DNA of 64,000 nucleotides, taken from Corallococcus sp. NCRR. Lineage in GTDB: Bacteria; Myxococcota; Myxococcia; Myxococcales; Myxococcaceae. The stretch lies in contig NZ_CP114039.1 in NCBI RefSeq assembly GCF_026965535.1, positions 7,440,001 to 7,504,000 of the forward strand, in the 5' to 3' direction. Positions 1 through 9,107 of the stretch are shown here, piece by piece. Each line of letters starts with the position of its first letter. Positions within the stretch are counted from its first letter, which is position 1. The notes under the pieces were generated by a model. The model was not told the DNA's origin. It worked only from the letters and a program-made list of their open reading frames with translations, and made no database searches. Made by a program: the position numbers and the translations under genes.

Positions 1-476
1 AGGTCGTGGTGCTCGTTGCGGAAGAACGGCACGTCCGGCGAATAGAGGAAGTGGTCCGTGTACAGCGGCGAGCGCAGCTTGCGGTTCACGTCGTAGTACT
101 CCGGCCACTTCAACAGGCACGGGTACAGCGCCGAACACCGCGCCAGGTCTTCTTCCTGCGCCTTCGCGCCCGTGAGGAAGCCGCCGCCCGGGTTCACCGC
201 CGACGCGAAGTTGAGCGCGAGCACCCGCTGCTCCCCCTCCTGCTCCACCAGCCGGCGCGCGGCGTCGCCCGTCTTCTCCGGCGTCACCTCGATGGTGAAG
301 CCCGCCACCGGCGCGGGCCGCGTGAGGTGCTCGAAGTCCCCGGGGCGCACCAGCACGGTGCCTTCGACGGCGCGCGAAACCGCGTCGCGGATGGGCACCT
401 CCCGCCCGGACAGCGGCACGTACGTGCCCTGCTCCAGGATGTGAAGGGTCTCGTCCGCGACGCGGTTCAACGACAT
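1..476 (-). CDS. PARG-like ADP-ribose glycohydrolase, TIGR02452/DUF2263 type (3' end cut by window edge)
   Basis: The frame opens with ATG at 476-474 and runs off the left edge without a stop, so about 158 N-terminal residues are visible. They include NPGGGF followed by LTGAKAQEEDLARC, which fits the bacterial-type poly(ADP-ribose) glycohydrolase signature GGG-x7-QEE; the paired Glu are the catalytic residues of that family. Family knowledge: these cytoplasmic macrodomain-related enzymes hydrolyse ADP-ribose-ribose bonds and are often annotated TIGR02452. The start lies 4 bases after the stop of the lipoprotein gene at 481, so the two are probably co-transcribed and translationally coupled. 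The C-terminal half of the fold is not visible. Confidence 0.85.
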   Translation of the reverse strand, partial: MSLNRVADETLHILEQGTYVPLSGREVPIRDAVSRAVEGTVLVRPGDFEHLTRPAPVAGFTIEVTPEKTGDAARRLVEQEGEQRVLALNFASAVNPGGGFLTGAKAQEEDLARCSALYPCLLKWPEYYDVNRKLRSPLYTDHFLYSPDVPFFRNEHHD

Positions 477-480
477 GGCG

Positions 481-1308
481 TCACTCGCAGCCGATGCGCT
501 CGGGCGCCACCGCCAGGTCGTCGATCCACGTCTCCGACGCGGAGTCGCCCTTCGGGTGCACGAAGCCGTAGCCCACCCCGAAGTTGGTGAACGGCCGGAT
601 GCCCACGTTCGGGAAGTCGAAGGCCAGCTTCCCATCCACCCACACCAGCGCGTGGCCGGTGGTGGCGGTGCTGTTGGCGCGCTCCACGCCCCACTCGATG
701 CAGGTCCACTTGTTGGGCGACACCGTGACCTCCGTGCCCTCCTGGTGGTTCCAGCCCGTGCCCTTGATGCCGCTCCAGTCATCCAGCGCGAAGGCGCCGC
801 TGTGCATCCCCTGGAGCTCGATGCCGCCGAAGTCCGTGTCCTTCGGGGAGAAGAGGATGAAGTACGTCCCCATCACGCCCTCGGGCGAGGCCCGGTTCAG
901 GTACACGTACGCGCGCGTGTAGAGCTTCGTGCCGAACGCCGGGATGTCCCTGCGCAGGTGCGCGATGGCCTGCTGATCCCCCGGGCCCGTGTCCTCGTTG
1001 TAGCCCGGGTCCGTCTTCACGTGCACCGAGCCCTTGCCGGAGCGGGGGCGCGAGCTGTCGACGGCGATGGTGGCGTGGTGATCCTCGTCCGGCTGCTTCC
1101 AGCCGGTCTCCCCGTTCTCGAAGTCCTCACAGATGATGGCGGAGGCGGGGCACTCGCCGTTGCCCGTGCTGGTGCCGGCGTCGGTGTTCGTGCCCGCGTC
1201 CGTGCCCGAGTCCGGGGTGTTGTCCTTCTTGTCGTCGTCGCCGCAAGCCGACAGCGCGCCCACCGCGAGGGAAGCCATCATCAACGCCAGTGCCGAAGTC
1301 GAACGCAT
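481..1308 (-). CDS. Secreted lipoprotein, probable concanavalin-like or carbohydrate-binding fold
   Basis: 275 residues. The N-terminus is a lipoprotein signal (hydrophobic stretch, then LSAC lipobox, Cys about residue 22), followed by an acidic Asp-rich and Thr/Asp/Gly-rich linker to about residue 50 and a compact domain opening with CEDFENG. That domain is rich in Trp, Gly and beta-prone residues (YTRAYVYL, DGKLAFDF, TWIDDLAV), like extracellular lectin or glycan-binding jelly rolls. No catalytic motif is evident and I do not recognise a named family. A GGAAGGA ribosome site precedes the ATG. The gene lies 4 bases upstream of the PARG-like gene. Function is unknown; surface display and glycan binding are inferences. 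Confidence 0.8.
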   Translation of the reverse strand: MRSTSALALMMASLAVGALSACGDDDKKDNTPDSGTDAGTNTDAGTSTGNGECPASAIICEDFENGETGWKQPDEDHHATIAVDSSRPRSGKGSVHVKTDPGYNEDTGPGDQQAIAHLRRDIPAFGTKLYTRAYVYLNRASPEGVMGTYFILFSPKDTDFGGIELQGMHSGAFALDDWSGIKGTGWNHQEGTEVTVSPNKWTCIEWGVERANSTATTGHALVWVDGKLAFDFPNVGIRPFTNFGVGYGFVHPKGDSASETWIDDLAVAPERIGCE

Positions 1309-1672
1309 GAGTCCTTCCAGGAAGAGGCGTCGCGCCCTCGCGCTCCTGCCGCGGGGACGGGACGTGTCTCCGTCCTAACACGGCCCCCCGTCTCCCTTGG
1401 AATGGGGCCCGGTGGACCCTGGTGGCGGCGGCAGGCGGGCAAGCGGTGACGACACGCCCCGCGGGGCCATGCGGATGTCGCCCGTGGATGGATGCGCGCC
1501 CGGCGCGATCACAAGTGCTCACTAGCGGCGCACGACCCTGCCCGGCAGGTGCGCGTTGCCGTTCCGGCCCGTACTGCTTTCCATGTGAAGCGCCAGCGGC
1601 ACGGGCGTCACCCCCACGGGCGACAGGAGGGTGGGAGTGGGTGGGGGTTCCTGGCATCGGGGAGAGCGGGAG
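1309..1672. other. Divergent intergenic region, 364 bp
   Basis: This separates the minus-strand lipoprotein gene from the plus-strand cyclase gene and must hold both promoters. I find no convincing sigma-70 or sigma-54 pair. A GGC..TTGC pair near 1540 has the wrong spacing for sigma-54. There is a short dyad, CCTGC-CCG-GCAGG, around 1537-1549, and GGGAGAGCGGGAG immediately before 1673 provides a ribosome site for the cyclase gene. No additional coding sequence is convincing. Confidence 0.5.
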
Positions 1673-4600
1673 ATGGGAGAGGCCTTCCGAAGATTCACGG
1701 TCGTCGCGCCCCCGGCCGACGAAGGCGCCTCCGTATGTGCTCCGCCGCCCGCCCGGCACCTGCCGCCCACCGGCTCGGTGGCGCTCGTCTTCACCGACAT
1801 CCAGGGGTCCACGCGGCTGTGGGAGCGCTGTGGCCAGGCCATGCGCGACGCGCTGGAGCTGCATGATGGCGTGCTGCGCACGCTGCTGACGGGCACCGAC
1901 GGCTACGAGGTGAAGTCGCAGGGCGATGCCTTCATGGTCGCGTTCGCGTCTCCGGTGGAGGCGGCCCACTGGTGCCTGCGCGCGCAGGAGGCGCTGCTGC
2001 ATGCGAGCTGGCCGGAGGCCCTGCTCGAGGAGCCGGACGCGGCGGAGGAGCACTCGCCGGAAGGGCTGAGCCACCGGGGGCTGCGCGTGCGCATGGGCGT
2101 GCACGTGGGCGAGCCCGACTGCCGCCTGGATCCCGCCACGCACCGGCTGGACTACCTGGGGCCTCCGGTGAACATCGCGGCCAGGGTCGCGGACGCGGGA
2201 CACGGCGGCCAGGTGCTGCTGAGCGGCGCGGCGTGGGCTCGCGTCCAGCCGGAGCTGGCGGCGCTGGGGATGCCCATCGCGCGCTCGCTGGGGACCTTCC
2301 GCCTGCGCGGCGTGAGCGACAGCGTGGCGCTGGTGGAGCTGCTGCCCGCGTCGCTCGCGCACCGCCGCTTCGGCCCCCTGCGCGCCCCGCGCGAGCGGCC
2401 CGGCAACGTGCCCACGCTGCGGCAGGACCTGGTGGGGCGCGCGGAGGAGCTGGACACGCTCCGGCAATGGGTGTCGGAGGGCGCGCGGCTGATCAGCATC
2501 CTGGGCCCGGGAGGCATGGGCAAGACGCGGCTGGCCACGCACTTCGGCGCGCTCGCGTCGGACGCGGGCACGTGGGAGGGCGGCGTCTGGCGGTGCGATT
2601 TGGAGGAGGCGGTGACGGAGGGTGACCTCTGCCACGCGGTGGGCCGGGCCCTGGGCGTGCCGCTCACGGCGGACGGAGAGGGCAGCACGCCGGCGGAGCG
2701 GCTGGGGCACGCGCTCGCGGGGTGTGGCGACGTGCTGGTCATCCTGGACAACGTGGAGCAGGTGGTGCGGCACGTGCCCGCGACGCTGGGGCGCTGGCGG
2801 GTGCTGGCGCCGCGCACGCGGTTCCTCGTCACCACGCGCGAGGCCCTGCGCCTGCCCGGAGAGCGCGTGCTGGACCTGGCCCCGCTGGGCCTGCCGGATC
2901 CGGACGAGATTCGCTGGGACGTCATCCTGCGCTCGGACGCGGTGCGCCTGTTCGTACAGCGCGCCCGGGAGACGCGCGGCGACTTCATCCTCACCGACGC
3001 GGACGCCCCGCGCGTCGCGGACATCGTGCGGCAACTGGACGGCATCGCGCTGGCCATTGAGCTGGCCGCGGCGCGCGTGAGCGTGCTGGGCGTGGAGCAG
3101 CTATGCGAGCGGCTGTCGAAGCGCTTCGACCTGCTGCGCGTGGGACGGCGGGACGCGCCCGCTCGACAGGCGACGCTGCGGGGTGCCATCGACTGGTCCT
3201 GGAACCTGCTGGAGCCCGCCGAGCGCGCCGCGCTGGCGCAGTGCTCGGTGTTCCGGGGCGGCTTCACGCTGGAGGCCGCGGAGGCCGTGCTGGTGCTGCC
3301 GGAGGGCTCGCCGGACGTGCTCGAGGTGGTGCACTCGCTGCGCTCCCAATCGCTGCTGTGCGCGCGCGAGGTGGGGGCCCCGGGCGGCTTCTTGCGCCTG
3401 GGGTTGTACGAGAGCATCCGCGAGTACGCGATGCTGCGGCTGCGCGAGATGGGCGACGAGGCGGCATGCGAGGCCCGGCACGCGGCCACGTACCTCCAGG
3501 TCGCGGGCCGGCTGCGGGAGCGCGTGCGCAAGACGGGCGGCGCGACGGCGCTGCGGCGGCTGGCCCTGGAGCGAGAGAACCTGCTGGCCGCGTGCGACAA
3601 CGCGATGGCCATCCGTCCCGCGACCGCCGAGTCCCTGGGCCGGGCGCTGGAGACGCTGGTGGTACTGGAACCGGATGCGCGCACGCGTGGGCCGGTGGGG
3701 CTGCTGGTGGAGCGGCTGGAGCGGGCGCTGGAGGCGTCGGCCTACGTCGCCGTGGCGCCGCTGAAGCGCGCGGAGGCGCTCGCGGTGCTGGGCCGCGCGT
3801 ACATGGACGCGGGACAGGCGGAGTACGCGCGCCAGGCGCTGGACGAGGCGCGCGGCGTCTTCCACACGCTGGGCGAGACGGCGTCGGAGAAGCGCGTGCT
3901 CGTGGACCTGTCCATCGTCGCCCGTCACGCCGGGGACGGGGCCGCCGCGTGGACGCTGATGCGCGACGCGCAGGCGCTGCCCTCCGGAAGCGACCGCTGG
4001 CTGGAGGCCTACGCGGAGGGCAACCTGGGCCTCGTCGAACAGGTGCGCCACGGGCCGGAGGCGGCCATCCCCCACCTGCGCGCGTCGCTGGCCCTGTTCC
4101 GCGAGGTGGGCGACGTGACGTTCGAGGTGGGATTCCTCACCAACTGCGCTGTCGCCATTGGCGAGGCGGGCGACGACGGCGAGGCCGTGATGCTCCTGGG
4201 CGAGGCGCTGGGCCGCGCGCTCACCGTGGAGGACCGGGCGGGGCAGGCGCTCGCGCGGATCAACCTGGGCTGCTACCTGATGGACGCGGGCGGAATCGGG
4301 GAGGCCTGCGAACACCTGGAGTCCGCGGTGCGCCTGTCGCGGCTGCTGGGGCAGCGGCTGATGGAAGGCACGGCGCTGGGAGAACTGGGCCGCGCCTCGC
4401 TCGCGCGGGGTGATTGGAAACAGGCGCGCGCGGCGCTGACGGAGGCGGTCACCATCCTGGGCCGCGCGTCCCGCTGGCAGGCCCTGCGGTTCATCGCGCA
4501 CCAGGCCGCGCTGGACGCCGCGTGCGGTGACCTGCGCGCCGCGAGGGAAGGCTTCGCCGGCCTGGAAGGCGCCCCCGAGCTGCGCGAGGACCCTTCCCTC

Positions 4601-4819
4601 TTCCAGCTCGTGGACCTGCTGCGCGCCGCGCTCGACCTGGCCGAAGCCGACGCCGCGCCCCCGCGAAGCGCCGAGGGCAGCGACGCCCGGGCCGCCGCCC
4701 GCCGCCGCCTCGAAGCGGCCCGGAACGCCCCGCGAGAGACCGCGTCGTCCGACATCCGCTGCGCGCTCCGCTTCCTGGAGTCGCGCCCCGGCGTCAACGA
4801 CCCGCACCTGGATGCGTGA
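1673..4819 (+). CDS. Class III adenylate/guanylate cyclase - NB-ARC ATPase - TPR regulator
   Basis: 1048 residues from the ATG at 1673, preferred over the upstream start at 1631 because GGGAGAGCGGGAG lies just before it. Residues about 35-200 form a class III nucleotide cyclase domain: VFTDIQGST (metal-binding Asp), KSQGDAFMV (second metal Asp) and DYLGPPVNIAARV (transition-state Asn and Arg), so catalysis looks possible. Residues about 255-550 are a STAND/NB-ARC-like ATPase with P-loop GPGGMGKTRLA near residue 280 and a Walker B-like VLVILDNVEQ. The remainder is alpha-helical TPR-type repeats. Family knowledge: such proteins are cytoplasmic signal-transduction switches. It is convergent with, and 12 bases from, the M28 peptidase gene. 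The inducing ligand is unknown. Confidence 0.88.
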   Translation: MGEAFRRFTVVAPPADEGASVCAPPPARHLPPTGSVALVFTDIQGSTRLWERCGQAMRDALELHDGVLRTLLTGTDGYEVKSQGDAFMVAFASPVEAAHWCLRAQEALLHASWPEALLEEPDAAEEHSPEGLSHRGLRVRMGVHVGEPDCRLDPATHRLDYLGPPVNIAARVADAGHGGQVLLSGAAWARVQPELAALGMPIARSLGTFRLRGVSDSVALVELLPASLAHRRFGPLRAPRERPGNVPTLRQDLVGRAEELDTLRQWVSEGARLISILGPGGMGKTRLATHFGALASDAGTWEGGVWRCDLEEAVTEGDLCHAVGRALGVPLTADGEGSTPAERLGHALAGCGDVLVILDNVEQVVRHVPATLGRWRVLAPRTRFLVTTREALRLPGERVLDLAPLGLPDPDEIRWDVILRSDAVRLFVQRARETRGDFILTDADAPRVADIVRQLDGIALAIELAAARVSVLGVEQLCERLSKRFDLLRVGRRDAPARQATLRGAIDWSWNLLEPAERAALAQCSVFRGGFTLEAAEAVLVLPEGSPDVLEVVHSLRSQSLLCAREVGAPGGFLRLGLYESIREYAMLRLREMGDEAACEARHAATYLQVAGRLRERVRKTGGATALRRLALERENLLAACDNAMAIRPATAESLGRALETLVVLEPDARTRGPVGLLVERLERALEASAYVAVAPLKRAEALAVLGRAYMDAGQAEYARQALDEARGVFHTLGETASEKRVLVDLSIVARHAGDGAAAWTLMRDAQALPSGSDRWLEAYAEGNLGLVEQVRHGPEAAIPHLRASLALFREVGDVTFEVGFLTNCAVAIGEAGDDGEAVMLLGEALGRALTVEDRAGQALARINLGCYLMDAGGIGEACEHLESAVRLSRLLGQRLMEGTALGELGRASLARGDWKQARAALTEAVTILGRASRWQALRFIAHQAALDAACGDLRAAREGFAGLEGAPELREDPSLFQLVDLLRAALDLAEADAAPPRSAEGSDARAAARRRLEAARNAPRETASSDIRCALRFLESRPGVNDPHLDA

Positions 4820-4831
4820 AGGCGCTCCAGC

Positions 4832-6478
4832 TCACGGGGCCGGAGCCGCCTCCTGATCCTGCTTCGGCGCCGGCTTCGCGAAGCGGCGGAAGAAGCTGTC
4901 GTCGTTCCAGTACGGCCGGCCGGGGGCGTCCGCCACCGCGTTCGTCAGCGCGGTCAGGAAGGTGATGAAGCGCGCGGCGCCCGCGTGGTCCACGGGCTGC
5001 TGCGACAGGTCATCCGACGGCGCGTGGTAGCGCTCGGTCAGCCACTGCTTGAACACCTTCTGCTCCTCCGAATCCGGCGTGTAGCCGAACTTGAAGAACA
5101 GCGCGGGCACGCCCTCGCGGATGAACGAGTACTGATCGCTGCGCACGAACAGGTTGCGGTCCGGCTCCGGATCCTGAAGCACCTGCACGTCCAGCTTCGC
5201 CGCCACCTCCGCCAGCGGCACCGCGAGCGAGGACTCGTCCTTGCCGTGCGCCACCACGGAGGTGAACGGCCAGTGGGGCATGAACATGTCCAGGTTGAAG
5301 TCCGCCACGATGGAGGTGATGGGCACCGGCGGCCGGGACGCGAAGTATTTCGACCCGAGCAGCCCCTTCTCCTCCCCCGTCACCAGCGCGAACACCACCG
5401 AGCGCTTCGGCTTCTCCTGCTGCGCATGCAGCTGCCGAGCGACCTCCAGCACCGCCGCCACGCCGGACGCGTTGTCCATGGCGCCGTTGTAGATGCGGTC
5501 CCCCTTCACCGGCGCGCCCACGCCCACGTGGTCCAGGTGCGCGCTGAGCACCACGTACTCCTTCGACAGCACCGGATCCGTGCCGGGCATCACGCCCACC
5601 ACGTTCATGGACTTGAGCGGCTTCACGTCGAAGGCCAGCTTCGCCTTCAGGCGCAGCGGCAGGTCGAACTTCGGCAGCGGCTTGTCCGCGTTGGCCAGCG
5701 CCACCAGCTCCTCGTAGGTGTGCGGCGCGCCCTCCAGCCACTTCTGTGACTGTGCCACGTTCGCCACCACCGACACCTTCAACCCGCGCGCCTCGTTGAG
5801 CGACGGATCCGCGAACACCACCGTGGGGTTCTTCGCGGAGCCCACGATGCGCTCCCATGGCAGCTCCAGCAGCTTCGGGTTCTGGAGGTACACGACCCCC
5901 ACGACCCCCGCCGCCTTGAGCACCTTCAGCCGCTCCTCCCACGAGGAGAAGTGCGACTTCACCGGCCCGGGGATGTTCCCCGGCCCGCCCTGGAGCATCA
6001 CCACCACCTTGCCCTTCAGGTCCAGGCCCGCGTAGTCGTCGTGGCCCAGCTCGGGGATGGACAGGCCGTAGCCCACGAACACCAGCGGCGCGTCCACGGT
6101 GCCGTTGTCACCCTGCCGGGACGACAGCACGACGTCCTCGCCCTGCACCAGCGGCAGCGTCTTGCCGTCCTTCACCAGCGCGACGCTGGACTTCGACTCG
6201 ATGAGGCGGCGCGACTGCAGCGCCATGGGCTGGAGGAAGCCCGTCTTCAGCATCGGCTTCACGCCCAGCGCGGCCAGCTCCTTGGACACGTAGCCCGCGG
6301 CCGTCGCGTAGCCCTTGCTGCCCGTGTCGCGCCCCTCCATCGCGTCACTGGCGAGCACCTCCACGTGCTTCCACCAGCGGTCCTCTCCAACCTGGGGCTT
6401 GGATGCGGGGGCCTCCGCGGCGAAGACCCCGGAGGAGACGAACAGCGCGAGCGTGGCGGCGGACGAGACCCGTTTCAT
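4832..6478 (-). CDS. Secreted M28-family zinc aminopeptidase with PA-type insert
   Basis: 548 residues from the ATG at 6478 (MKRVSSAATLALF), chosen over an ATG 12 codons upstream because it gives a clean signal peptide ending near AAEA. The M28 zinc ligands are all visible: H314 in SAHLDHVG, D335 in MDNASG, the catalytic Glu pair 369-370 in TGEEKGLLGS, D397 in FNLDMF, and a C-terminal His in RYHAPSDD. The region about 105-260 (VFVGYGL, LKGKVVVMLQGGPG) resembles the protease-associated insert of this family. Predicted role: periplasmic or extracellular release of N-terminal amino acids. It starts 42 bases after opgH in the same direction and may be the last gene of the glucan operon. Confidence 0.92.
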   Translation of the reverse strand: MKRVSSAATLALFVSSGVFAAEAPASKPQVGEDRWWKHVEVLASDAMEGRDTGSKGYATAAGYVSKELAALGVKPMLKTGFLQPMALQSRRLIESKSSVALVKDGKTLPLVQGEDVVLSSRQGDNGTVDAPLVFVGYGLSIPELGHDDYAGLDLKGKVVVMLQGGPGNIPGPVKSHFSSWEERLKVLKAAGVVGVVYLQNPKLLELPWERIVGSAKNPTVVFADPSLNEARGLKVSVVANVAQSQKWLEGAPHTYEELVALANADKPLPKFDLPLRLKAKLAFDVKPLKSMNVVGVMPGTDPVLSKEYVVLSAHLDHVGVGAPVKGDRIYNGAMDNASGVAAVLEVARQLHAQQEKPKRSVVFALVTGEEKGLLGSKYFASRPPVPITSIVADFNLDMFMPHWPFTSVVAHGKDESSLAVPLAEVAAKLDVQVLQDPEPDRNLFVRSDQYSFIREGVPALFFKFGYTPDSEEQKVFKQWLTERYHAPSDDLSQQPVDHAGAARFITFLTALTNAVADAPGRPYWNDDSFFRRFAKPAPKQDQEAAPAP

Positions 6479-6520
6479 GCCCCGGAGCATCCAGGGCGAA
6501 GCGGGAGCATGCAACCGAGA

Positions 6521-8545
6521 TCAGGCCTGCACGCCCAGCCGCCGGCCGCGCAGCTCCGACAGGGTGCGGGCGTCCAGCAGCACCGCGGACTTCTCCTGCG
6601 GGGACAGCGGCTCCACCCCGCCCGCCAGCAGCTTGCGCCGGGCGGAGGCCAGCGCCACGGGGACGCTCGCCGCCGGGTGGGACTCCAGCAGCGCCAGGTG
6701 CAGCGCGTGCGCGCGCGGGTCGGAGAGCACGTGGTCCAACGCGTCGTCCACCGGCTCCATGCCCTCCTCCGCCAGCTCCTGCGCGCGCACCAGCACGGTG
6801 GGCGGCTCGACCTCCTCCGGGATGAGGAGCAGGCCCCGCTTCTGCAGCCACAGGCCCAGCGACGCGCGGGAGGTGAGGACGGAGATGGCCGGGGAGAGCC
6901 ACAGCCCGACGATGACGGGCGACAGCCACGCCAGCATCCCCGGCGCCACCGCGACCGTCAGCGCCGCGAGCACGACGCCCATCACCATGTGCCACTGGTG
7001 CCGGCGCAGCGCCTCCGACCACGGCAGGTCCGTGTCCTCGCGCTGCTGGCTGGACCAGTTCACCTTGTAGCCAAACAGCGTCCCGAACACGAAGTGCGAC
7101 TGGAAGAGCATCATCACCGGCGCCATCAGCGTGGACACCGCGCCCTCCAGCATCACGCTGAGCACCAGCTTGAAGCGGCCGCCCATCCGCGTGGCCTCCT
7201 CGCGGTTCGCGAGCAGGAGGCCCAGGCCCATCAGCCGGGGAATCCAGAGCAGCGCCAGCGACAGCGCCATCAGCCGCAGCGCGCCCACGGTGTCGAACGC
7301 GTCTCCGCCGGGCAGCGTGGACTGGAAGGTCACCAGCGTCGCGGGCGAGAAGAACCACTCGTGCAGCGCGGCGACCAGGCCCGCCACCAGGAAGATGAGC
7401 CACAGGGGCGACGCCACGTAGGACATCACGCCCATGAGGAAGTGCATCCGGCTCATCGGGTGCAGGCCGCCCGCCATCACCAGCCCCAGGTGCTGGAGGT
7501 TGCCCTGGCACCAGCGGCGGTCGCGCTGCGCGTACGCGAGCAGGTCCGGCGGCGGCTGCTCGTAGCTGCCGCCCAGCTCCGGCACCAGCCACACCGTGTA
7601 GCCGGCGCGGCGCATCAGCGCGGCCTCCACGAAGTCGTGGCTGAGGATGTGGCCTCCGAACGGCTGCTGGCCCGGCAACACCGGCAGGCCGCAGTGCTCG
7701 ATGAAGGGCGCCATGCGCAGGATGGCGTTGTGGCCCCAGTAGTTGGAGTCTCCCATCTGCCACGCCGCCGCGCCCGCGGCCACGATGGGGCCGTACACGC
7801 GACCCGCGAACTGCTGCAGCCGCGCGAACAGCGTGGAGCGCCCCACGTTCTGCGGCGGCACCTGGAGGATGCCCGCGCCCGGGTTGAGCTCCATCAGCCG
7901 GGCCATCTTCACCACGCTGTCGCCCGCCATCAGGCTGTCGGCGTCCAGCACCAGCAGGAAGTCGTAGCGGCGGCCCCAGCGCTCACAGAACTCCGCCAGG
8001 TTGCCCGCCTTCTTGGCCGTGTTGTCGGAGCGGCGGCGGTAGAAGATGCGCCCCTGCCCGCCCACCCGGCGGCACAGCTCCGACCACGCCAGCTCCTCCG
8101 CCACCCACGACTCCGCCCGCGTGGAGTCGCTCAGCACGTAGAAGTCGAACGCGTCCAACTGCCCCGTCGCGGCGATGGACTCATACGTGGCCTGCACGTG
8201 CGCGAACACGGCGGCTGGGTCCTCGTTGTAGACGGGCATCACCACCGCGGTGCGGCGCGTGAGCGGCCGCGCGGCCTCTTCTTCCGTGGGCCAGCGCAGC
8301 CCCGGCACCCGCTGGTTCATCGCCAGTTGGATGAAGCCCGCGACGCCGCTCCAGAACGACAGGGCGATCCACGCGAAGCACACCGCGAACAGCCCCAGCA
8401 CGAAGAGCTCCGGCACCGTGGTGCCGTGGGCCGCGAGCAGCCGGTGCATCTCCACGCAGGCGAACCCCGTGGACAGGGCCGCCAGGCCCAGCACCATCAC
8501 GCGACGGGGCCGCGCCAGGGCCGGAGAATAGGGTTGGGCGTTCAT
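6521..8545 (-). CDS. opgH: Glucans biosynthesis glucosyltransferase OpgH (MdoH)
   Basis: 674 residues from ATG at 8545. Inner-membrane GT2 transferase that builds the beta-1,2 backbone of osmoregulated periplasmic glucans from UDP-glucose. Visible: TM segments near the N-terminus, VVMPVYNEDP, nucleotide-sugar motif LVLDADSLM, SHDFVEAALMRRAG, the acceptor motif QRDRRWCQGN, then several TM helices, ending in a cytoplasmic tail with IPEEVEPPTVLV. It is shorter than the enterobacterial enzyme (847 residues), mainly because the long cytoplasmic N-terminus is missing. An open extension upstream to 8734 is a shadow of the neighbouring ORF. It follows opgG and the small ORF in the same direction. Confidence 0.95.
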   Translation of the reverse strand: MNAQPYSPALARPRRVMVLGLAALSTGFACVEMHRLLAAHGTTVPELFVLGLFAVCFAWIALSFWSGVAGFIQLAMNQRVPGLRWPTEEEAARPLTRRTAVVMPVYNEDPAAVFAHVQATYESIAATGQLDAFDFYVLSDSTRAESWVAEELAWSELCRRVGGQGRIFYRRRSDNTAKKAGNLAEFCERWGRRYDFLLVLDADSLMAGDSVVKMARLMELNPGAGILQVPPQNVGRSTLFARLQQFAGRVYGPIVAAGAAAWQMGDSNYWGHNAILRMAPFIEHCGLPVLPGQQPFGGHILSHDFVEAALMRRAGYTVWLVPELGGSYEQPPPDLLAYAQRDRRWCQGNLQHLGLVMAGGLHPMSRMHFLMGVMSYVASPLWLIFLVAGLVAALHEWFFSPATLVTFQSTLPGGDAFDTVGALRLMALSLALLWIPRLMGLGLLLANREEATRMGGRFKLVLSVMLEGAVSTLMAPVMMLFQSHFVFGTLFGYKVNWSSQQREDTDLPWSEALRRHQWHMVMGVVLAALTVAVAPGMLAWLSPVIVGLWLSPAISVLTSRASLGLWLQKRGLLLIPEEVEPPTVLVRAQELAEEGMEPVDDALDHVLSDPRAHALHLALLESHPAASVPVALASARRKLLAGGVEPLSPQEKSAVLLDARTLSELRGRRLGVQA

Positions 8546-8591
8546 GCGGACTCCGGGCTCCCGTGCGGCTTCGCTGTGTGTGGTGCCGCGC

Positions 8592-9107
8592 CTAGCGCGA
8601 CGGCGACACGCCCGCCTGGCCGGCGGCGGGACGCAGCCAGCGGCGCAGCATGTCCATGAAGGGATTGAGCACGAGCACCTGCTCGCGCATCTGGCAGGGC
8701 ACCTCCGCCGGGGCGGACATGGGCACTGCTTCACACACCGCGCGGCGCCACGCGTCCGGCAGCGAGGACGGAGCGCGCATCAGCACGTCCGCGCCCCAGC
8801 GCGCGCCGCCCACCAGCACGAACGCGGCCCGGCCGCGCACCAGCAGCGCCGGCCCCACGTGCGCGGGCCCCAGCACCTCCGCCAGCCAGCCCTCCACCCG
8901 CCACCGCGCGAGCGCCAGCGCGGCCTCCGGCGACAGGGACATTTCACGCGTGCCCAGGACCCAGCCCGCCAGCTTCCCCAGGTCGCCGCGGCTGGTGAAG
9001 CCGAAGTCCTGGAAGAAGTTCTCCAGCGCGGCGCGGGTGTCCGCGCGGGCCTCCTGGGGCATCGCCGGAGCGAAGGAGATGAACGGGTGCGTGGTCACGG
9101 AATCCAC
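8592..9107 (-). CDS. Unknown 171-residue protein encoded between opgG and opgH
   Basis: Starts with ATG at 9107, overlapping the end of opgG by 13 bases, and stops 46 bases before opgH, so it looks translationally coupled within the glucan operon. No signal peptide or TM helix is obvious. It is Ala/Arg-rich and mostly helical, with a central LLVRGRAAFVLVGG beta-like segment and a C-terminal NPFMDMLRRWLRP. I do not recognise a family. That last segment faintly resembles the NP..FWDRLR stretch in the cytoplasmic N-terminus of E. coli OpgH, which is absent from this short OpgH, so a split-off OpgH regulatory domain is a speculative possibility. Confidence 0.75.
   Translation of the reverse strand: MDSVTTHPFISFAPAMPQEARADTRAALENFFQDFGFTSRGDLGKLAGWVLGTREMSLSPEAALALARWRVEGWLAEVLGPAHVGPALLVRGRAAFVLVGGARWGADVLMRAPSSLPDAWRRAVCEAVPMSAPAEVPCQMREQVLVLNPFMDMLRRWLRPAAGQAGVSPSR

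Noticed and set aside
1535..1565. Possible sigma-54 promoter upstream of the cyclase gene (GGCAGG ... TTGCC)
   Set aside because: 12 bases between GG and GC instead of the strict 10; other registers do not fit either.
1127..3034. 635-codon minus-strand frame across the divergent promoter and the cyclase gene
   Set aside because: Shadow of the cyclase gene and of the lipoprotein N-terminus, with no protein-like composition.
5951..8659. 902-codon open frame on the plus strand opposite the M28 peptidase and opgH genes
   Set aside because: Product is His/Arg/Gln/Pro-rich low complexity, and both genes on the other strand have full families. It is a high-GC shadow frame.
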